Below are positions 1 through 8,720 of a DNA stretch of 64,000 nucleotides, piece by piece. This DNA comes from Vibrio echinoideorum (lineage in GTDB: Bacteria; Pseudomonadota; Gammaproteobacteria; Enterobacterales; Vibrionaceae): NCBI RefSeq assembly GCF_024347455.1, contig NZ_AP025483.1, positions 1,922,001 through 1,986,000 of the forward strand, read 5' to 3'. Below the pieces are notes generated by a model, which was given only the letters and a program-made list of their open reading frames with translations, did not search any database and was not told the DNA's origin. Each line of letters begins with the position of its first letter. Positions within the stretch are counted from its first letter, which is position 1. Made by a program: the position numbers and the translations under genes.

Positions 1-72
1 ACATACGACGTGTGACTCGGCTTTTTTGTTGTCTGCGTTTAGCCTAAAGCTAACGTCTACCAGAAATTTCGT

Positions 73-495
73 CTAAAAACCCCTACGCTTCCAGAATTGG
101 CCTTCGTCTTTTGCAACAAGGTCGAATGTCTTATCGGCAATGATGTTGCCTTTTAACTCCACGGTCATGCGCCACTTGCCAAGTTTATTCGAAACTGGCG
201 ACCAAATGGTATCTCCTAAGTAAAAATCCCAGTCGTTGTTACCGACATGCTCTTCACCATCGAACGGTTCGAGCACTTCGCCCTTGTCTGTGGTGATATC
301 CGGGTGATAGATGCAGTAGCGGATCTTTTCACCTTTGGCTTTCTTGATATTCAAGATATAGCCAAACTCCACATCGATTTCAGCATCAACGGTAGTGGTG
401 AACTCTTGGATTTTGGGAAGGTCTTTGGATTTGGAATCCCATGTGGAATAGATACCATAAGAGGTCATGTCGACCACAACAGAGCGCTTTGCCAT
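73..495 (-). CDS. DUF3859-like hypothetical protein
   Basis: A 140-residue protein with no signal peptide or membrane segment. It is rich in beta-prone stretches and ends in a basic tail (FWKRRGF). The sequence resembles the DUF3859 family of small soluble proteins of unknown function; this is recalled from family appearance, not searched. The conserved-looking core holds paired aromatic motifs (DWDFYLGDTIW, about residues 88-98) followed by GKWRMTVEL. It is the first complete gene of the window and is read leftward. The start is preceded by a purine-rich stretch (AAGGTAAAGATTGAA in coding sense). No function can be assigned. Confidence 0.75.
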   Translation of the reverse strand: MAKRSVVVDMTSYGIYSTWDSKSKDLPKIQEFTTTVDAEIDVEFGYILNIKKAKGEKIRYCIYHPDITTDKGEVLEPFDGEEHVGNNDWDFYLGDTIWSPVSNKLGKWRMTVELKGNIIADKTFDLVAKDEGQFWKRRGF

Positions 496-589
496 TTCAA
501 TCTTTACCTTGGAGTTGTTCTATTAATTTAAGTATTGGTCGTGGAGTTTGATTCGTTAGCCAGATGCTCGTTGGCAAAAAAGCACAGGG

Positions 590-958
590 TTATTCTTGCC
601 AATCTTTCGCCATACGTTTAATCACCGACGGTTCAATATCGTGAATACTACCAAATTGCTCTCTGCAAACTTCGATTATCAAGTTCGCTTTATATTTGAG
701 CGCGAGTTGGCGATAAGCCTTCATTTCCCAGTGCTTAATAAAGGTATTCGATACAACAACATCTAGCCCTTGCTTCAAGCCACTTTCTACAGTGTTCTGA
801 CACCACTCATGTGCCTGTTGCAACTGCTTAGGATCAAAACGGTACTCACCTTGCTCATTCACGTAATACATATCGGCTTCAACGTGCAATGCATCGTAGG
901 TTTTCGCTTTTGTTGACTTGCCCGAACCTGGCAACCCTCGAATGAGTATTAACTTCAT
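590..958 (-). CDS. Small P-loop ATP-binding protein (kinase-like)
   Basis: A 122-residue protein opening with a clear Walker A motif, GLPGSGKST (residues 8-16), straight after a beta strand. This is the layout of small nucleoside or polynucleotide kinases and zeta-toxin-like P-loop kinases. EADMYY (about residues 27-32) may carry the substrate-side acidic residue and VVVSNTFIKHWE (about 67-78) resembles the second strand of these folds. It is a stand-alone domain with no fused partner. The phosphorylated substrate is unknown. No antitoxin-like gene lies beside it, so a toxin role is not supported. It is separated from the DUF3859-like gene by 94 bases on the same strand. Confidence 0.75.
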   Translation of the reverse strand: MKLILIRGLPGSGKSTKAKTYDALHVEADMYYVNEQGEYRFDPKQLQQAHEWCQNTVESGLKQGLDVVVSNTFIKHWEMKAYRQLALKYKANLIIEVCREQFGSIHDIEPSVIKRMAKDWQE

Positions 959-1190
959 TTGTCACTTTACAGGCTAATTCGAAAACATGAGTTTATCGTA
1001 AATGCTAACCGCTTGCTCTGATAACTACCTAGTTCTACATAACAGAACCAAGCACTTATGCCTTACTCGGGTAGTCGTTAAACATTATAAGACTCCCTCG
1101 CCGTCGGAAGGTGGCTTCTGATAGAAAACACAAATAATTTACATCTATCCATTTTGTATATCGACAAGCGTATCAAACTACTATAGATTT

Positions 1191-1214
1191 AGAAGTATAG
1201 ACGTCTACATATCT
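1191..1214 (+). promoter_or_regulatory. MetJ operator (tandem Met boxes) of metA
   Basis: Three consecutive 8-bp units AGAAGTAT-AGACGTCT-ACATATCT lie directly upstream of metA. The middle unit is a perfect Met box (AGACGTCT), and the flanking units match it at 6 of 8 and 5 of 8 positions. Tandem Met boxes are bound cooperatively by the MetJ repressor with S-adenosylmethionine. The site ends 17 bases before the metA start, so a bound repressor would lie very close to the transcription and translation start. Confidence 0.85.
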
Positions 1215-1231
1215 AGCTTAGGGAGAAAGCT

Positions 1232-2173
1232 GTGCCTATTCGCATTCCAGACCAATTGCCAGCATCCGATGTTCTTCGTGAAGAAAACATCTTTATTATG
1301 CCGCTATCAAGAGCATCGACTCAGGAAATTCGTCCACTTCGAGTCTTGATCCTCAACCTAATGCCAAAGAAGATTGAAACTGAAACTCAATTCTTACGCC
1401 TGCTATCGAACAGCCCATTGCAAGTCGATGTAGAGCTGCTACGCATTGATGATCGACCAAGCAAAAACACTCCGACAGAGCACCTTGATAACTTTTATCG
1501 TCAATTTGAGATGGTAAAAAACCGTAACTTTGATGGACTGATCATCACTGGTGCGCCGCTTGGTCTGGTTCAATTTGAAGATGTTATCTACTGGGATCAC
1601 CTAAAAACCATCATGGAGTGGGCAAACAAACATGTTACGTCAACTCTCTATGTATGTTGGGCGGCTCAAGCTGGCTTAAAACTTTTGTATGATTTGCCAA
1701 AACGCACTCGTAAAGAGAAGCTTTCCGGTGTTTACAGTCATGAGATACACAACCCCTACCACCCTATTTTGCGTGGTTTTGATGATACCTTCTTAGCTCC
1801 CCACTCTCGCTATGCTGATTTCTCGCAGGAATACCTTGCTGAACATACTGATCTTGATGTACTTGCGACTTCCGATGTAGCGGGTGTTTATCTGGCATCA
1901 ACCAAAGACAAGCGAAACGTATTTGTAACGGGTCACCCTGAATACGAGGCTCATACACTTCATCATGAGTACATCCGTGACTTAGGTGAAGGCATGGAAC
2001 CCGTTATTCCAATCAACTACTACCCGGGCAACAATCCAGATAATAAGCCAGTTGCTAGCTGGCGTAGTCATGGGCACTTGTTGTTCTCAAACTGGTTGAA
2101 CTACTGCGTTTACCAACAGACACCTTACGATTTGGATCACTTCAGCGAAGAAAACTTCACTAAAGACGATTGA
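1232..2173 (+). CDS. metA: Homoserine O-succinyltransferase
   Basis: Transfers the succinyl group of succinyl-CoA to L-homoserine, the committed step of methionine synthesis in the cytoplasm. The 313 residues match the family length (E. coli 309). The catalytic Cys142 ([10 protein letters not shown]) and the His235/Glu237 pair (VTGHPEYE) sit at the usual family positions, so the protein looks intact. Translation starts at GTG behind GGGAG; the first residues [10 protein letters not shown] are typical of MetA. A MetJ operator lies just upstream, so repression by methionine supply is expected. The gene stands alone, followed by a U-tract hairpin. Confidence 0.97.
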   Translation: MPIRIPDQLPASDVLREENIFIMPLSRASTQEIRPLRVLILNLMPKKIETETQFLRLLSNSPLQVDVELLRIDDRPSKNTPTEHLDNFYRQFEMVKNRNFDGLIITGAPLGLVQFEDVIYWDHLKTIMEWANKHVTSTLYVCWAAQAGLKLLYDLPKRTRKEKLSGVYSHEIHNPYHPILRGFDDTFLAPHSRYADFSQEYLAEHTDLDVLATSDVAGVYLASTKDKRNVFVTGHPEYEAHTLHHEYIRDLGEGMEPVIPINYYPGNNPDNKPVASWRSHGHLLFSNWLNYCVYQQTPYDLDHFSEENFTKDD

Positions 2174-2237
2174 GTAGTACGTCATTTAGGTAACAAATTA
2201 CTTAGGTGAAAAGTCACTTAGGTAATTCCCAAGAAAG

Positions 2238-2305
2238 CCGTGTTCAGTAGGTTACAGAAAAACAGTAGGTTATTGATAAAACACCAAATTGGACACGGTT
2301 TTTTT
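2238..2305 (+). terminator. Long-loop terminator hairpin after metA
   Basis: CCGTGTTC at 2238-2245 pairs with GGACACGG at 2291-2298 (8 bp, one G-U) and is followed by seven T. The loop is about 45 nt, unusually long, and carries the 10-bp direct repeat CAGTAGGTTA twice (2245-2254 and 2263-2272). Either the loop was expanded by duplication or this is the 3' end of a small RNA. Confidence 0.65.
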
Positions 2306-2393
2306 ATGGTGTTTGAGTCGCATTCCATAACAGATTTACCACTTCGACTAATTCGATTTCATATCATGGGGCTGTGTTCATAAGGAGCTGCAC

Positions 2394-3143
2394 ATGCCTG
2401 CCAATTCGTTATCGCCAAACCCCATATTATTATCAAGCCTTGCATTAATCCTCTCCCTTTCAATAGTGGGGTGTGTTTCTGTTACAGAAGGGCCACCTAA
2501 GATTAAGAGTGATCCTATCGCGATGTCTGAGTCTCGCATCGAATTAGGTTTGGGTTACATGGGACAAGGTAATATGGTGAGAGCACGTGAAAACCTCGAA
2601 CTGGCGGTCAAGCATGCACCAAGCTATTACCGAGCACGACTTTCGATGGCGCATTACTACGAACAAGTCGGTGAAGTGGATGAAGCGAGAATCACCTATC
2701 AGAAAGCGCTTCGTTTAGATTCCCAAAACGGCAACGTGCTCAATAACTACGGTACCTTTCTATGTAAACAAGGTGAATACGATCAAGCCGATAAATACTT
2801 CAATCGCGCCATTGATCAGCCCTACTATTATTTAGTATCTGCTAGTTATGAGAACGCTGGATTTTGCGCGTTTAAAGCAGGGAATGCCGATAAGGCTAAG
2901 TATTACTTCACTAGAGCCATCGACCATGATCCAAACCGAATAAGATCAGTTCTCCAACTATCAACGATTGAAGTGAATGAAGCTGACTACAACGACGCTC
3001 GACTGCGTCTATTCAAATTCCACCAGCGTTATGGTTACCAAGTTCCTTCACTTAAGATCCTAATCGAACTAGAACGCAAAGCCGGTAACAATGCAATTCA
3101 AGAAAAGTATCAAAGTAAGTTAGACGAACTGCTTTCGGCTTAG
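2394..3143 (+). CDS. PilF/PilW-like TPR lipoprotein
   Basis: A 249-residue lipoprotein. A hydrophobic segment (residues 10-26) ends in a lipobox with Cys27 (SIVGC), followed by about five tetratricopeptide-like helix pairs (residues 45-215), including YYRARLSMAHYY and NVLNNYGTFLC. That arrangement is typical of PilF/PilW, the outer-membrane pilotin that supports multimerisation of the type IV pilus secretin. The usual vibrio pilW lies between rlmN and rodZ, so this stand-alone copy next to metA and rlmF may be a paralogue with another client. The start has a good Shine-Dalgarno (AAGGAG). The gene converges on rlmF. Confidence 0.85.
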   Translation: MPANSLSPNPILLSSLALILSLSIVGCVSVTEGPPKIKSDPIAMSESRIELGLGYMGQGNMVRARENLELAVKHAPSYYRARLSMAHYYEQVGEVDEARITYQKALRLDSQNGNVLNNYGTFLCKQGEYDQADKYFNRAIDQPYYYLVSASYENAGFCAFKAGNADKAKYYFTRAIDHDPNRIRSVLQLSTIEVNEADYNDARLRLFKFHQRYGYQVPSLKILIELERKAGNNAIQEKYQSKLDELLSA

Positions 3144-3165
3144 GACACTTGCACTAAAAATAACT

Positions 3166-3221
3166 AAATAGCCAAATAATCAAAGAACCAAATAATTAAA
3201 TAGCCAAATAGCCAAATAGCC
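3166..3221. repeat. AAATAGCC 8-bp tandem repeat
   Basis: Three perfect copies of AAATAGCC lie at 3198-3221, with degenerate copies upstream (AAATAGCC, AAATAATC and similar from 3166). The array lies between the convergent pilF-like and rlmF genes, just before the shared terminator. It is one of five short-unit arrays at gene ends in this window. Confidence 0.8.
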
Positions 3222-3229
3222 AAAACAAA

Positions 3230-3262
3230 AACGGGCTTGTTGAATGTATCAACAAGCCCGTT
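3230..3262 (-). terminator. Terminator of the rlmF operon
   Basis: A perfect 14-bp stem (AACGGGCTTGTTGA with TCAACAAGCCCGTT) with a 5-nt loop. On the minus strand it is followed by TTTTGTTTTGG, so it best terminates rlmF. On the plus strand the following CATGATTTT is weaker, but it may also stop the pilF-like gene. Confidence 0.85.
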
Positions 3263-3311
3263 CATGATTTTAGACGTGAGTTTTGAACCTGTGACTTCAG
3301 TTATGAGTTCG

Positions 3312-4625
3312 CTACTTCAAGTCAATCCACTGCTGACGTTGTTCGTCATCCATGAACGTCCATGCAACAAAACGGCTGACTTTTTGACCTTGTGACATTT
3401 CAACCACTTTCACTTGTTTCGCTCTCAGCTTGCCAAGTTCTGAACGGATCATATCAACGTTGTCTTTCTTAGAAATTAGCGTTGTAAACCACAAGACTTG
3501 AGTTGCGAAAAGGTGGCTCTCTTTTGCCATCTTTAAGATGAAAGCCGCTTCGCCACCCGGGCACCACAACTCCGTTTTTTGTCCACCGAAGTTCAACGTT
3601 GGCTTATCTTGCTTCGCAGACGGCTTTTTCGATTCTGGCTTGAATGATTTACCCGCTTTCTTTGCTCGGTTCGCCGCTAGATTATCTAACTTGCGTTGAG
3701 AACCTTGTTCAGCTTCTTCTTGTGAACCATGGAAAGGAGGATTACAAATAGTGACATCGTAACGCTCATTATCCTTGATCACACCTTTGAAGATGGATTC
3801 AGAATCGGCTTGTAGACGACTGCGAACCTTACCTTTGAGGTTCGCATTACTTTCTGCAATAAAGTTCGCCGCTTTCACTGAGATAGGATCCACATCCGTA
3901 CCAGTACAACGCCATTTATACTCTGTCGCACCGATGATTGGGTAGATACAGTTTGCACCAACACCGATATCTAGCGCTTTAACCGAAGCATGGTTATAAG
4001 GTTCGCCTTGGCCATCGCTATTCAGAATATCTGCGACTCTGTGGATGTAATCGGCACGCCCAGGAATTGGCGGACACAAGTAGCCTGCAGGAATATCCCA
4101 ATGCTTCACACCGTAATGATGAGCAAGTAAGGCTTTGTTCAAAAGCTTGACCGCCAGAGGATCGGAAAAGTTCACCGTATCTTCCCCTACAGGGTTCTTA
4201 ATCAGGTGTTCTTTCAACTCAGGCAATGCCGCGACCAACAGGTCAAAATCGTATCGACCTGTGTGTTGATTTCTTGGATGCAAGCCGCCTTGAGGCTTTT
4301 CAGCCGAACGTCTTTTCTGGGCTGCGTTTTTGTTAAACGATGTTTTGTTAAACGGCGTTTTATTCGAACCCGGTTTACCATTGTTATCTTTGCCAAAAGA
4401 TCGCTTCGATTTGTTGTTGCCCGCCCCTTTTGAAGCCGTATTTTTTCGGCGTTGTTCTGATGTATCTTTTGAAGAAGTACGCTTGTCGCTGCTTGGTTTA
4501 CCTGTATTTTGCTTAGCATCACCTTGCTTACGGTTACCTTGCTCAGCTTGGTTGCCTTTTGTTTTTGTTGATGAGGTACTGTTTTTCGACAGGCTTAGCG
4601 TAGTTCTATTTTGTGATTGGCTCAT
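3312..4625 (-). CDS. rlmF: 23S rRNA (adenine1618-N6)-methyltransferase
   Basis: Methylates N6 of A1618 in 23S rRNA using S-adenosylmethionine. The catalytic domain (about residues 113-437) has the SAM-binding motif [11 protein letters not shown] (219-229) and the amino-methyltransferase motif NPPF (295-298), with [13 protein letters not shown] at its front as in E. coli RlmF. The first about 112 residues are an added low-complexity tail rich in Lys, Asn, Ser and Gln, absent from the E. coli enzyme (about 308 residues); it is probably disordered and may bind RNA. A further Lys/Ser-rich insert lies after NPPF. The gene sits 4 bases behind the YgjP-like gene on the same strand, so they are probably cotranscribed. 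Confidence 0.95.
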   Translation of the reverse strand: MSQSQNRTTLSLSKNSTSSTKTKGNQAEQGNRKQGDAKQNTGKPSSDKRTSSKDTSEQRRKNTASKGAGNNKSKRSFGKDNNGKPGSNKTPFNKTSFNKNAAQKRRSAEKPQGGLHPRNQHTGRYDFDLLVAALPELKEHLIKNPVGEDTVNFSDPLAVKLLNKALLAHHYGVKHWDIPAGYLCPPIPGRADYIHRVADILNSDGQGEPYNHASVKALDIGVGANCIYPIIGATEYKWRCTGTDVDPISVKAANFIAESNANLKGKVRSRLQADSESIFKGVIKDNERYDVTICNPPFHGSQEEAEQGSQRKLDNLAANRAKKAGKSFKPESKKPSAKQDKPTLNFGGQKTELWCPGGEAAFILKMAKESHLFATQVLWFTTLISKKDNVDMIRSELGKLRAKQVKVVEMSQGQKVSRFVAWTFMDDEQRQQWIDLK

Positions 4626-4629
4626 TGGG

Positions 4630-5154
4630 CTACTTCTTTAAGTCTAAATACATCATGAATAAACGGGCATCTAACTCAAGTTGATGATATTCCGGCTCCA
4701 TGTGACAGCATAGTTGGTAAAAGGCTTTATCGTGTTCTTTCTCTTTGATGTGCGCCAGTTCGTGCACGACCAACATTCTGAGTAAAGGCTCTGGGGCATT
4801 TCGAAAAACACTCGCGATACGAATTTCATTCTTCGACTTTATCTTTCCACCATGATTCTTTGCCACATAAGTGTGAAGACCTAGTGCATTATTGATCAGG
4901 TGGATCTTTCCGTCGTAAATCACTTTGCTAATTGGCGGTGTTTTCTTCATATAGCGATTTTTTATCTCAATCGCATAGTCAAACAAGGCTTTCTCGCTTT
5001 TTATCTCGTGATTATCTGGATAGCGAGCTTCAAACCACGGCACTAACTTACCCGACTCAACTAACTGAGTCACCGGGTCGATAATGTGCTTTGGATAGCC
5101 TTGGATATATCGCAAAGAAGGATGCATGTAAAAAAACCGTACCAGTAACACCAC
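4630..5154 (-). CDS. YgjP-like zinc metallopeptidase (M48-type)
   Basis: The zinc-binding motif HELAH (residues 131-135 of the longest reading) with a further His at 141 ([10 protein letters not shown]) marks a gluzincin-type metallopeptidase of the YgjP/DUF45 family; the substrate is unknown. There is no signal peptide, so it is probably cytoplasmic. The longest reading starts at GTG ([10 protein letters not shown]); an ATG ten codons in (position 5127, [10 protein letters not shown]) is an alternative, and neither has a convincing Shine-Dalgarno. It lies 4 bases upstream of rlmF on the same strand and is probably translated with it. Confidence 0.85.
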   Translation of the reverse strand: MVLLVRFFYMHPSLRYIQGYPKHIIDPVTQLVESGKLVPWFEARYPDNHEIKSEKALFDYAIEIKNRYMKKTPPISKVIYDGKIHLINNALGLHTYVAKNHGGKIKSKNEIRIASVFRNAPEPLLRMLVVHELAHIKEKEHDKAFYQLCCHMEPEYHQLELDARLFMMYLDLKK

Positions 5155-5280
5155 GACAATACGTTGTGGTCTTGAAATTTGAGCCGCATAGTGTAACTGA
5201 TCACACTTTTCTAATCACCTAGGATTCGTTACACTTTAGCGAGATTCACCAAGAGCTAGACTCAAAAAGAGATTGTAAAA

Positions 5281-5517
5281 ATGAAACGTGTTGTATTGTA
5301 CGTCGCAGACAAATGCCCTCACTGTAAAGATGCCCAGCGCTATTTGGACTCTAAAAAAATTGAATATCGTCTAACGAATGCAAAAATGCAGCGTGGTCGT
5401 AAAGAATTACAAGCGATGGGTGCTCGTTCTATCCCTGTGCTTAAAATCGGCGATCAAGTGATGGTCGGCTGGAACCAAAAGAACTTCGATAAGATGTATA
5501 ACTCAAAGAACACCTAA
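5281..5517 (+). CDS. Glutaredoxin-like thiol-disulfide protein
   Basis: A compact 78-residue thioredoxin-fold protein of glutaredoxin size. The redox motif CPHC (Cys12-Cys15) follows the first strand and the cis-proline is in RSIPVL (Pro52); GWNQKNFDKMY closes the fold. It probably reduces disulfides in the cytoplasm. The CPHC dipeptide differs from the classical CPYC of GrxA, and the partner is unknown. It is a single gene, divergent from the YgjP-like gene and ended by a strong hairpin. Confidence 0.9.
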   Translation: MKRVVLYVADKCPHCKDAQRYLDSKKIEYRLTNAKMQRGRKELQAMGARSIPVLKIGDQVMVGWNQKNFDKMYNSKNT

Positions 5518-5546
5518 CGTGTTCTGAGCCAGTCATACTTCTATAC

Positions 5547-5588
5547 AACAAAGCCCGAATATCCAATCTAGGATGTTCGGGCTTTGTT
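5547..5588. terminator. Bidirectional terminator
   Basis: AACAAAGCCCGAA...TCC pairs with GGA...TTCGGGCTTTGTT around the loop AATCTA, with A-rich and T-rich edges on both sides. It lies between the convergent glutaredoxin-like and lysR genes and can serve both. Confidence 0.88.
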
Positions 5589-5606
5589 TATTTAAATCTT
5601 ACTAAA

Positions 5607-6479
5607 TCACACATACCGCTTAACGAAATCAATAAAGGTTCTGTCGGCTTTCGACAAATACCCTTCCTTTCTCCAGGCCAAAGATAGATTCAGTTTTACA
5701 GGGTCTTTAAATGGCACGCCTATCACGTCTTTCTCATATTCCGTCACTAAGCTCAACAGCGCGGTGATCGCAAACTCTTGTTTAACGATAGAAAGAATCA
5801 TTGGCAATAAATTGGTTTCGAACGCGATGGTCATATCGAGGTTGTACTTCTTACAAGTCGCATCGATAAAATCACGGTGGAAGTAGCCTGATTTGAACAT
5901 GATCAGCTCTTGAGCAAAGAATTCTTCAAAGGTCATCGAAGGCTGTTGTGCTAACGGATGCTCCTTACCGACAACGGCGACCATCTCAGAACTTAACAGA
6001 TGATCCGTTTCCAAATCATCAGGAACGTTCTCATGATTAATTACACCAATATCGAGTTCGCCGTTTAACAGCATTTCCCGAATCGAAGCGGTGCCAGCAT
6101 CAATCAAGGTCAACTTTAGGTTTGGGTATTGGCTTTTAAATGCCATCACGACTTGGGGGAAAAAGTAGCTGCCCATCATACTTGGAGCGCCTAATCGAAC
6201 CTCGCCTTTTTCTAGCCCCTTTAGTTCATTCATCGCGAGCTGAGCATCATCAAACTGCTGGGCGATTCGCTTTGCATGCTCAAACAGTACCTTTCCCTCT
6301 TCCGTTAAGGTGACGGATTTATCGCCTCGACGAAATAGAATCAACTCTAGTGTCTGTTCTAGTTTTTTAATGGAGATACTCAATGCAGGCTGTGCGATAT
6401 GCAGCGCTTTGGCTGCTTGGGTAAAGTTACCGAACTGAGCGACGGCTAAGAAATGACGAAGAGGTTTTGATTCAAGCAT
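5607..6479 (-). CDS. LysR-family transcriptional regulator
   Basis: A 290-residue LysR regulator with the N-terminal winged helix-turn-helix at about residues 17-36 (FTQAAKALHIAQPALSISIK) and a periplasmic-binding-protein-like effector domain from about 90. LysR regulators usually control a divergent neighbour; the MFS gene at 7437 is of the YnfM (PunC) type, which in E. coli is paired with the LysR regulator YnfL (PunR), so that is the likely target. Here 570 bases and a broken second copy of this gene's 5' end separate the two. The two copies share a 113-bp tract with no differences, flanked by about 80% identical sequence. Confidence 0.9.
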   Translation of the reverse strand: MLESKPLRHFLAVAQFGNFTQAAKALHIAQPALSISIKKLEQTLELILFRRGDKSVTLTEEGKVLFEHAKRIAQQFDDAQLAMNELKGLEKGEVRLGAPSMMGSYFFPQVVMAFKSQYPNLKLTLIDAGTASIREMLLNGELDIGVINHENVPDDLETDHLLSSEMVAVVGKEHPLAQQPSMTFEEFFAQELIMFKSGYFHRDFIDATCKKYNLDMTIAFETNLLPMILSIVKQEFAITALLSLVTEYEKDVIGVPFKDPVKLNLSLAWRKEGYLSKADRTFIDFVKRYV

Positions 6480-7050
6480 GGCGATATGTTTAATATATAG
6501 AGGTGATGTTTTTAATATATTTCTTTAATAAATATTGTACTAACTAACAGATCACATATTGCTAAACATATTATGTTGTTTCTAGTAAAAAGTTAGTTAC
6601 GAGCATGAGAAGTCGCCATATATCCCATTTGAATTGCCTGTAAGTATAGGCAAACTTACAGGCAACATTTCATAAACCATCAAATAAGAATGGTGTCCTA
6701 ATTAACGTCCCTTAACCTTGAATACAGTGTAACAATGAACACATATATATTTTTCTTTAATGCCAAACACCTTGTCAATGAACGTCCTCTGGACTCGCAC
6801 AATCCTTTGCTCTTTACATTTACACTTCATAGATAATAAATCAAAACACCATACTGTTGGTTCGCGGATTATTAACTAACATATGACCCTGGTAAATTCA
6901 TTTATGTAAAAATCAAACCAAAAACAAGATCAAAATCACAAAACAACCAGAACAATTAGTGACACCGAGCCCATGATTTAAAAAGTTGACACGAAAAACT
7001 ATTAACTGTTCACAAGAAGACAAAATAGTGTGGATTTAATAAACTAGAGG
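6480..7050. other. Gene-free spacer between lysR and its partial copy
   Basis: About 570 bases of AT-rich DNA without a supportable gene. It begins with the lysR promoter region, which is repeated almost unchanged at 7324-7371. It holds one notable inverted repeat: TTGCCTGTAAGT (6634-6645) with ACTTACAGGCAA (6654-6665), a perfect 12-bp stem around an 8-nt loop with no T-run after it. No transposase remnant or target-site duplication was recognised. Confidence 0.6.
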
Positions 7051-7323
7051 TCATCGGATAAAATAGCCTCTAAAAAGCTTTCTGAGTTGCTCATCAAATT
7101 GCTGAGCAATTCTCTTAGCATGCTCGAACAACACTTTTCCCTCCTCCGTTAAGGTGACGGATTTATCGCCTCGACGAAATAGAATCAACTCTAGTGTCTG
7201 TTCTAGTTTTTTAATGGAGATACTCAATGCAGGCTGTGCGATATGCAGCGCTTTGGCGGCCTGAGTGAAGTTACCAAACTGCGCAACAGCCAGAAAATGT
7301 CGAAGAGGTTTTGATTCAAGCAT
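7051..7323 (-). pseudogene. Partial second copy of the lysR 5' end
   Basis: The first 77 codons encode the same protein as the intact lysR (HTH included, through KRIAQQFD); then homology stops and 13 unrelated codons follow before a stop, giving 90 residues with no effector domain. Homology covers 7091-7371 against 6247-6527, including the upstream promoter sequence, with no indels. Positions 7145-7257 are identical to 6301-6413 (113 bp), while about 54 bp on one side and about 50 bp on the other show roughly 10 and 12 differences that leave the protein unchanged. It is likely a remnant of the regulator originally paired with the MFS gene. A short DNA-binding fragment could still be made. Confidence 0.85.
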
Positions 7324-7436
7324 GGCGATATATTTAATATATAGAGGTGATATTTTTAATATATTTCTTTAATCACACTTGTGCTGATAACTTGTTCACA
7401 AATAGCTTACTAACTCGCGCAGGCACAACGTAGTAA

Positions 7437-8636
7437 ATGTTTGATAAAGGCAGTCCTCAATACAAACGTATCACCCAATCATTGGCGATTGGTTCGTTTA
7501 TCATTTTCTGTAACCTTTACCTCTTTCAGCCAATCTTGCCGCACATGGCGGAGCACTTCCAAGTATCTGAAACTCAAATCAACTGGCTGTTTGCCGCAAC
7601 GACTCTTGGTTTATCGATTAGCTTGGTGCCATGGGCTATCGCCTCAGAAACTTTCGGTCGAAAACCTATCATCTTGTTCAGCCTTTTTGCGATTCCTTTG
7701 ATTGGGCTAAGCATGGTATTCACAACGACTCTGTTGCAACTTGTGATTGCCAGAGCATTTATGGGCATTGCTGTCGCCGCTTTTGCTGGTGTAGCGGTTG
7801 CCTATATGGTGGAAGAGTTGTCTCCGAAAGCATTCGCGGTCGCGATTGGTGGTTATATTGCAGCCAATTCGTTGGGTGGTATTTTCGGACGTGTCCTCGG
7901 GGGCTTAATCACAGACTATTTCGACTGGCATGCGACTGTGTTGTTTTTTGTGGTCGGCTCCTTAATCGGCGCTCTCTATATTGCATATAGCTTGCCTGAC
8001 CAACAAAACTTCAAACCACAGAAAGGGTTGTTCTTTCACCATAACCGCTCTGTGGTTCTACATCTAAAGAATCGCACACTGTGGTTAGCAATGCTGATCG
8101 GCGGTGCTAACTTCGCACTGTTTGTTAATCTCTATTCGGTAATGGGCTTTCGATTGGTATCTGAGCCTCACTCGGTTCCGGTGGGTTTAGCGTCACTCAT
8201 TTTCTTATGTTATTTAGCGGGTACGGTAAGTTCCAAGCTGTCTAACCGATGGACAAATCGATTCGATCCTTTAACTGGAATATTAATTGGTGTGTGTATC
8301 AGTTTATTGGGGATGTTGATCTCGGCAGTCGACAAAATCCCGTTCATGCTAGCAGGGTTGCTGTTGATTAGCGGCGGAGCTTTCTTCGCCCATACCCTTG
8401 CCTACTCTTGGGTGAGTCAAAAAGCACCAAGTGCTAAAGCCACGGCGACTGCGTTATACCTTGTTCACTATTATATTGGCGGAAGCTTGGGCGGGTTCTT
8501 GCTCTTGTATTGCTGGCAACTATTCGGTTGGAATGGTGTGATTGCAGGTGGTTCAATCTTCTATATCGTCATATTTACTTGGGTTTATCAGTTAAAACAG
8601 CTTCAAATGACTACGTCTAAACTCGCCGAGGCTTGA
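7437..8636 (+). CDS. MFS transporter, YnfM (PunC)-like
   Basis: A 399-residue major facilitator protein with about 12 membrane helices. The loop 2-3 motif is present as SETFGRKPIIL, and the C-terminal half (SWVSQKAPSAKATATALYLV, then FGWNGVIAGG) closely follows E. coli YnfM/PunC, reported as a purine nucleoside transporter under the LysR regulator PunR. Substrate transfer to this protein is inference; drug efflux is possible. The start follows a TA-rich stretch without a strong Shine-Dalgarno. It is divergent from the truncated lysR copy. Confidence 0.88.
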   Translation: MFDKGSPQYKRITQSLAIGSFIIFCNLYLFQPILPHMAEHFQVSETQINWLFAATTLGLSISLVPWAIASETFGRKPIILFSLFAIPLIGLSMVFTTTLLQLVIARAFMGIAVAAFAGVAVAYMVEELSPKAFAVAIGGYIAANSLGGIFGRVLGGLITDYFDWHATVLFFVVGSLIGALYIAYSLPDQQNFKPQKGLFFHHNRSVVLHLKNRTLWLAMLIGGANFALFVNLYSVMGFRLVSEPHSVPVGLASLIFLCYLAGTVSSKLSNRWTNRFDPLTGILIGVCISLLGMLISAVDKIPFMLAGLLLISGGAFFAHTLAYSWVSQKAPSAKATATALYLVHYYIGGSLGGFLLLYCWQLFGWNGVIAGGSIFYIVIFTWVYQLKQLQMTTSKLAEA

Positions 8637-8720
8637 GTCAGGCCTACGAACGAATCAATTATTACTTTTGATTGGTGGCGGTTCTGATATCCTACGAAAA
8701 AATTCAATTCGGAACCTGTT

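Noticed and set aside
1..72. Right half of a terminator at the window edge (GACTCGGCTTTTTT)
   Set aside because: The matching left arm would lie outside the window, so it cannot be confirmed.
590..958. Zeta-type toxin of a toxin-antitoxin pair
   Set aside because: Only the P-loop is shared; no antitoxin gene lies beside it and the protein is short.
6480..7050. Insertion sequence between the two lysR copies
   Set aside because: No transposase remnant, terminal inverted repeats at the edges or target duplication could be seen.
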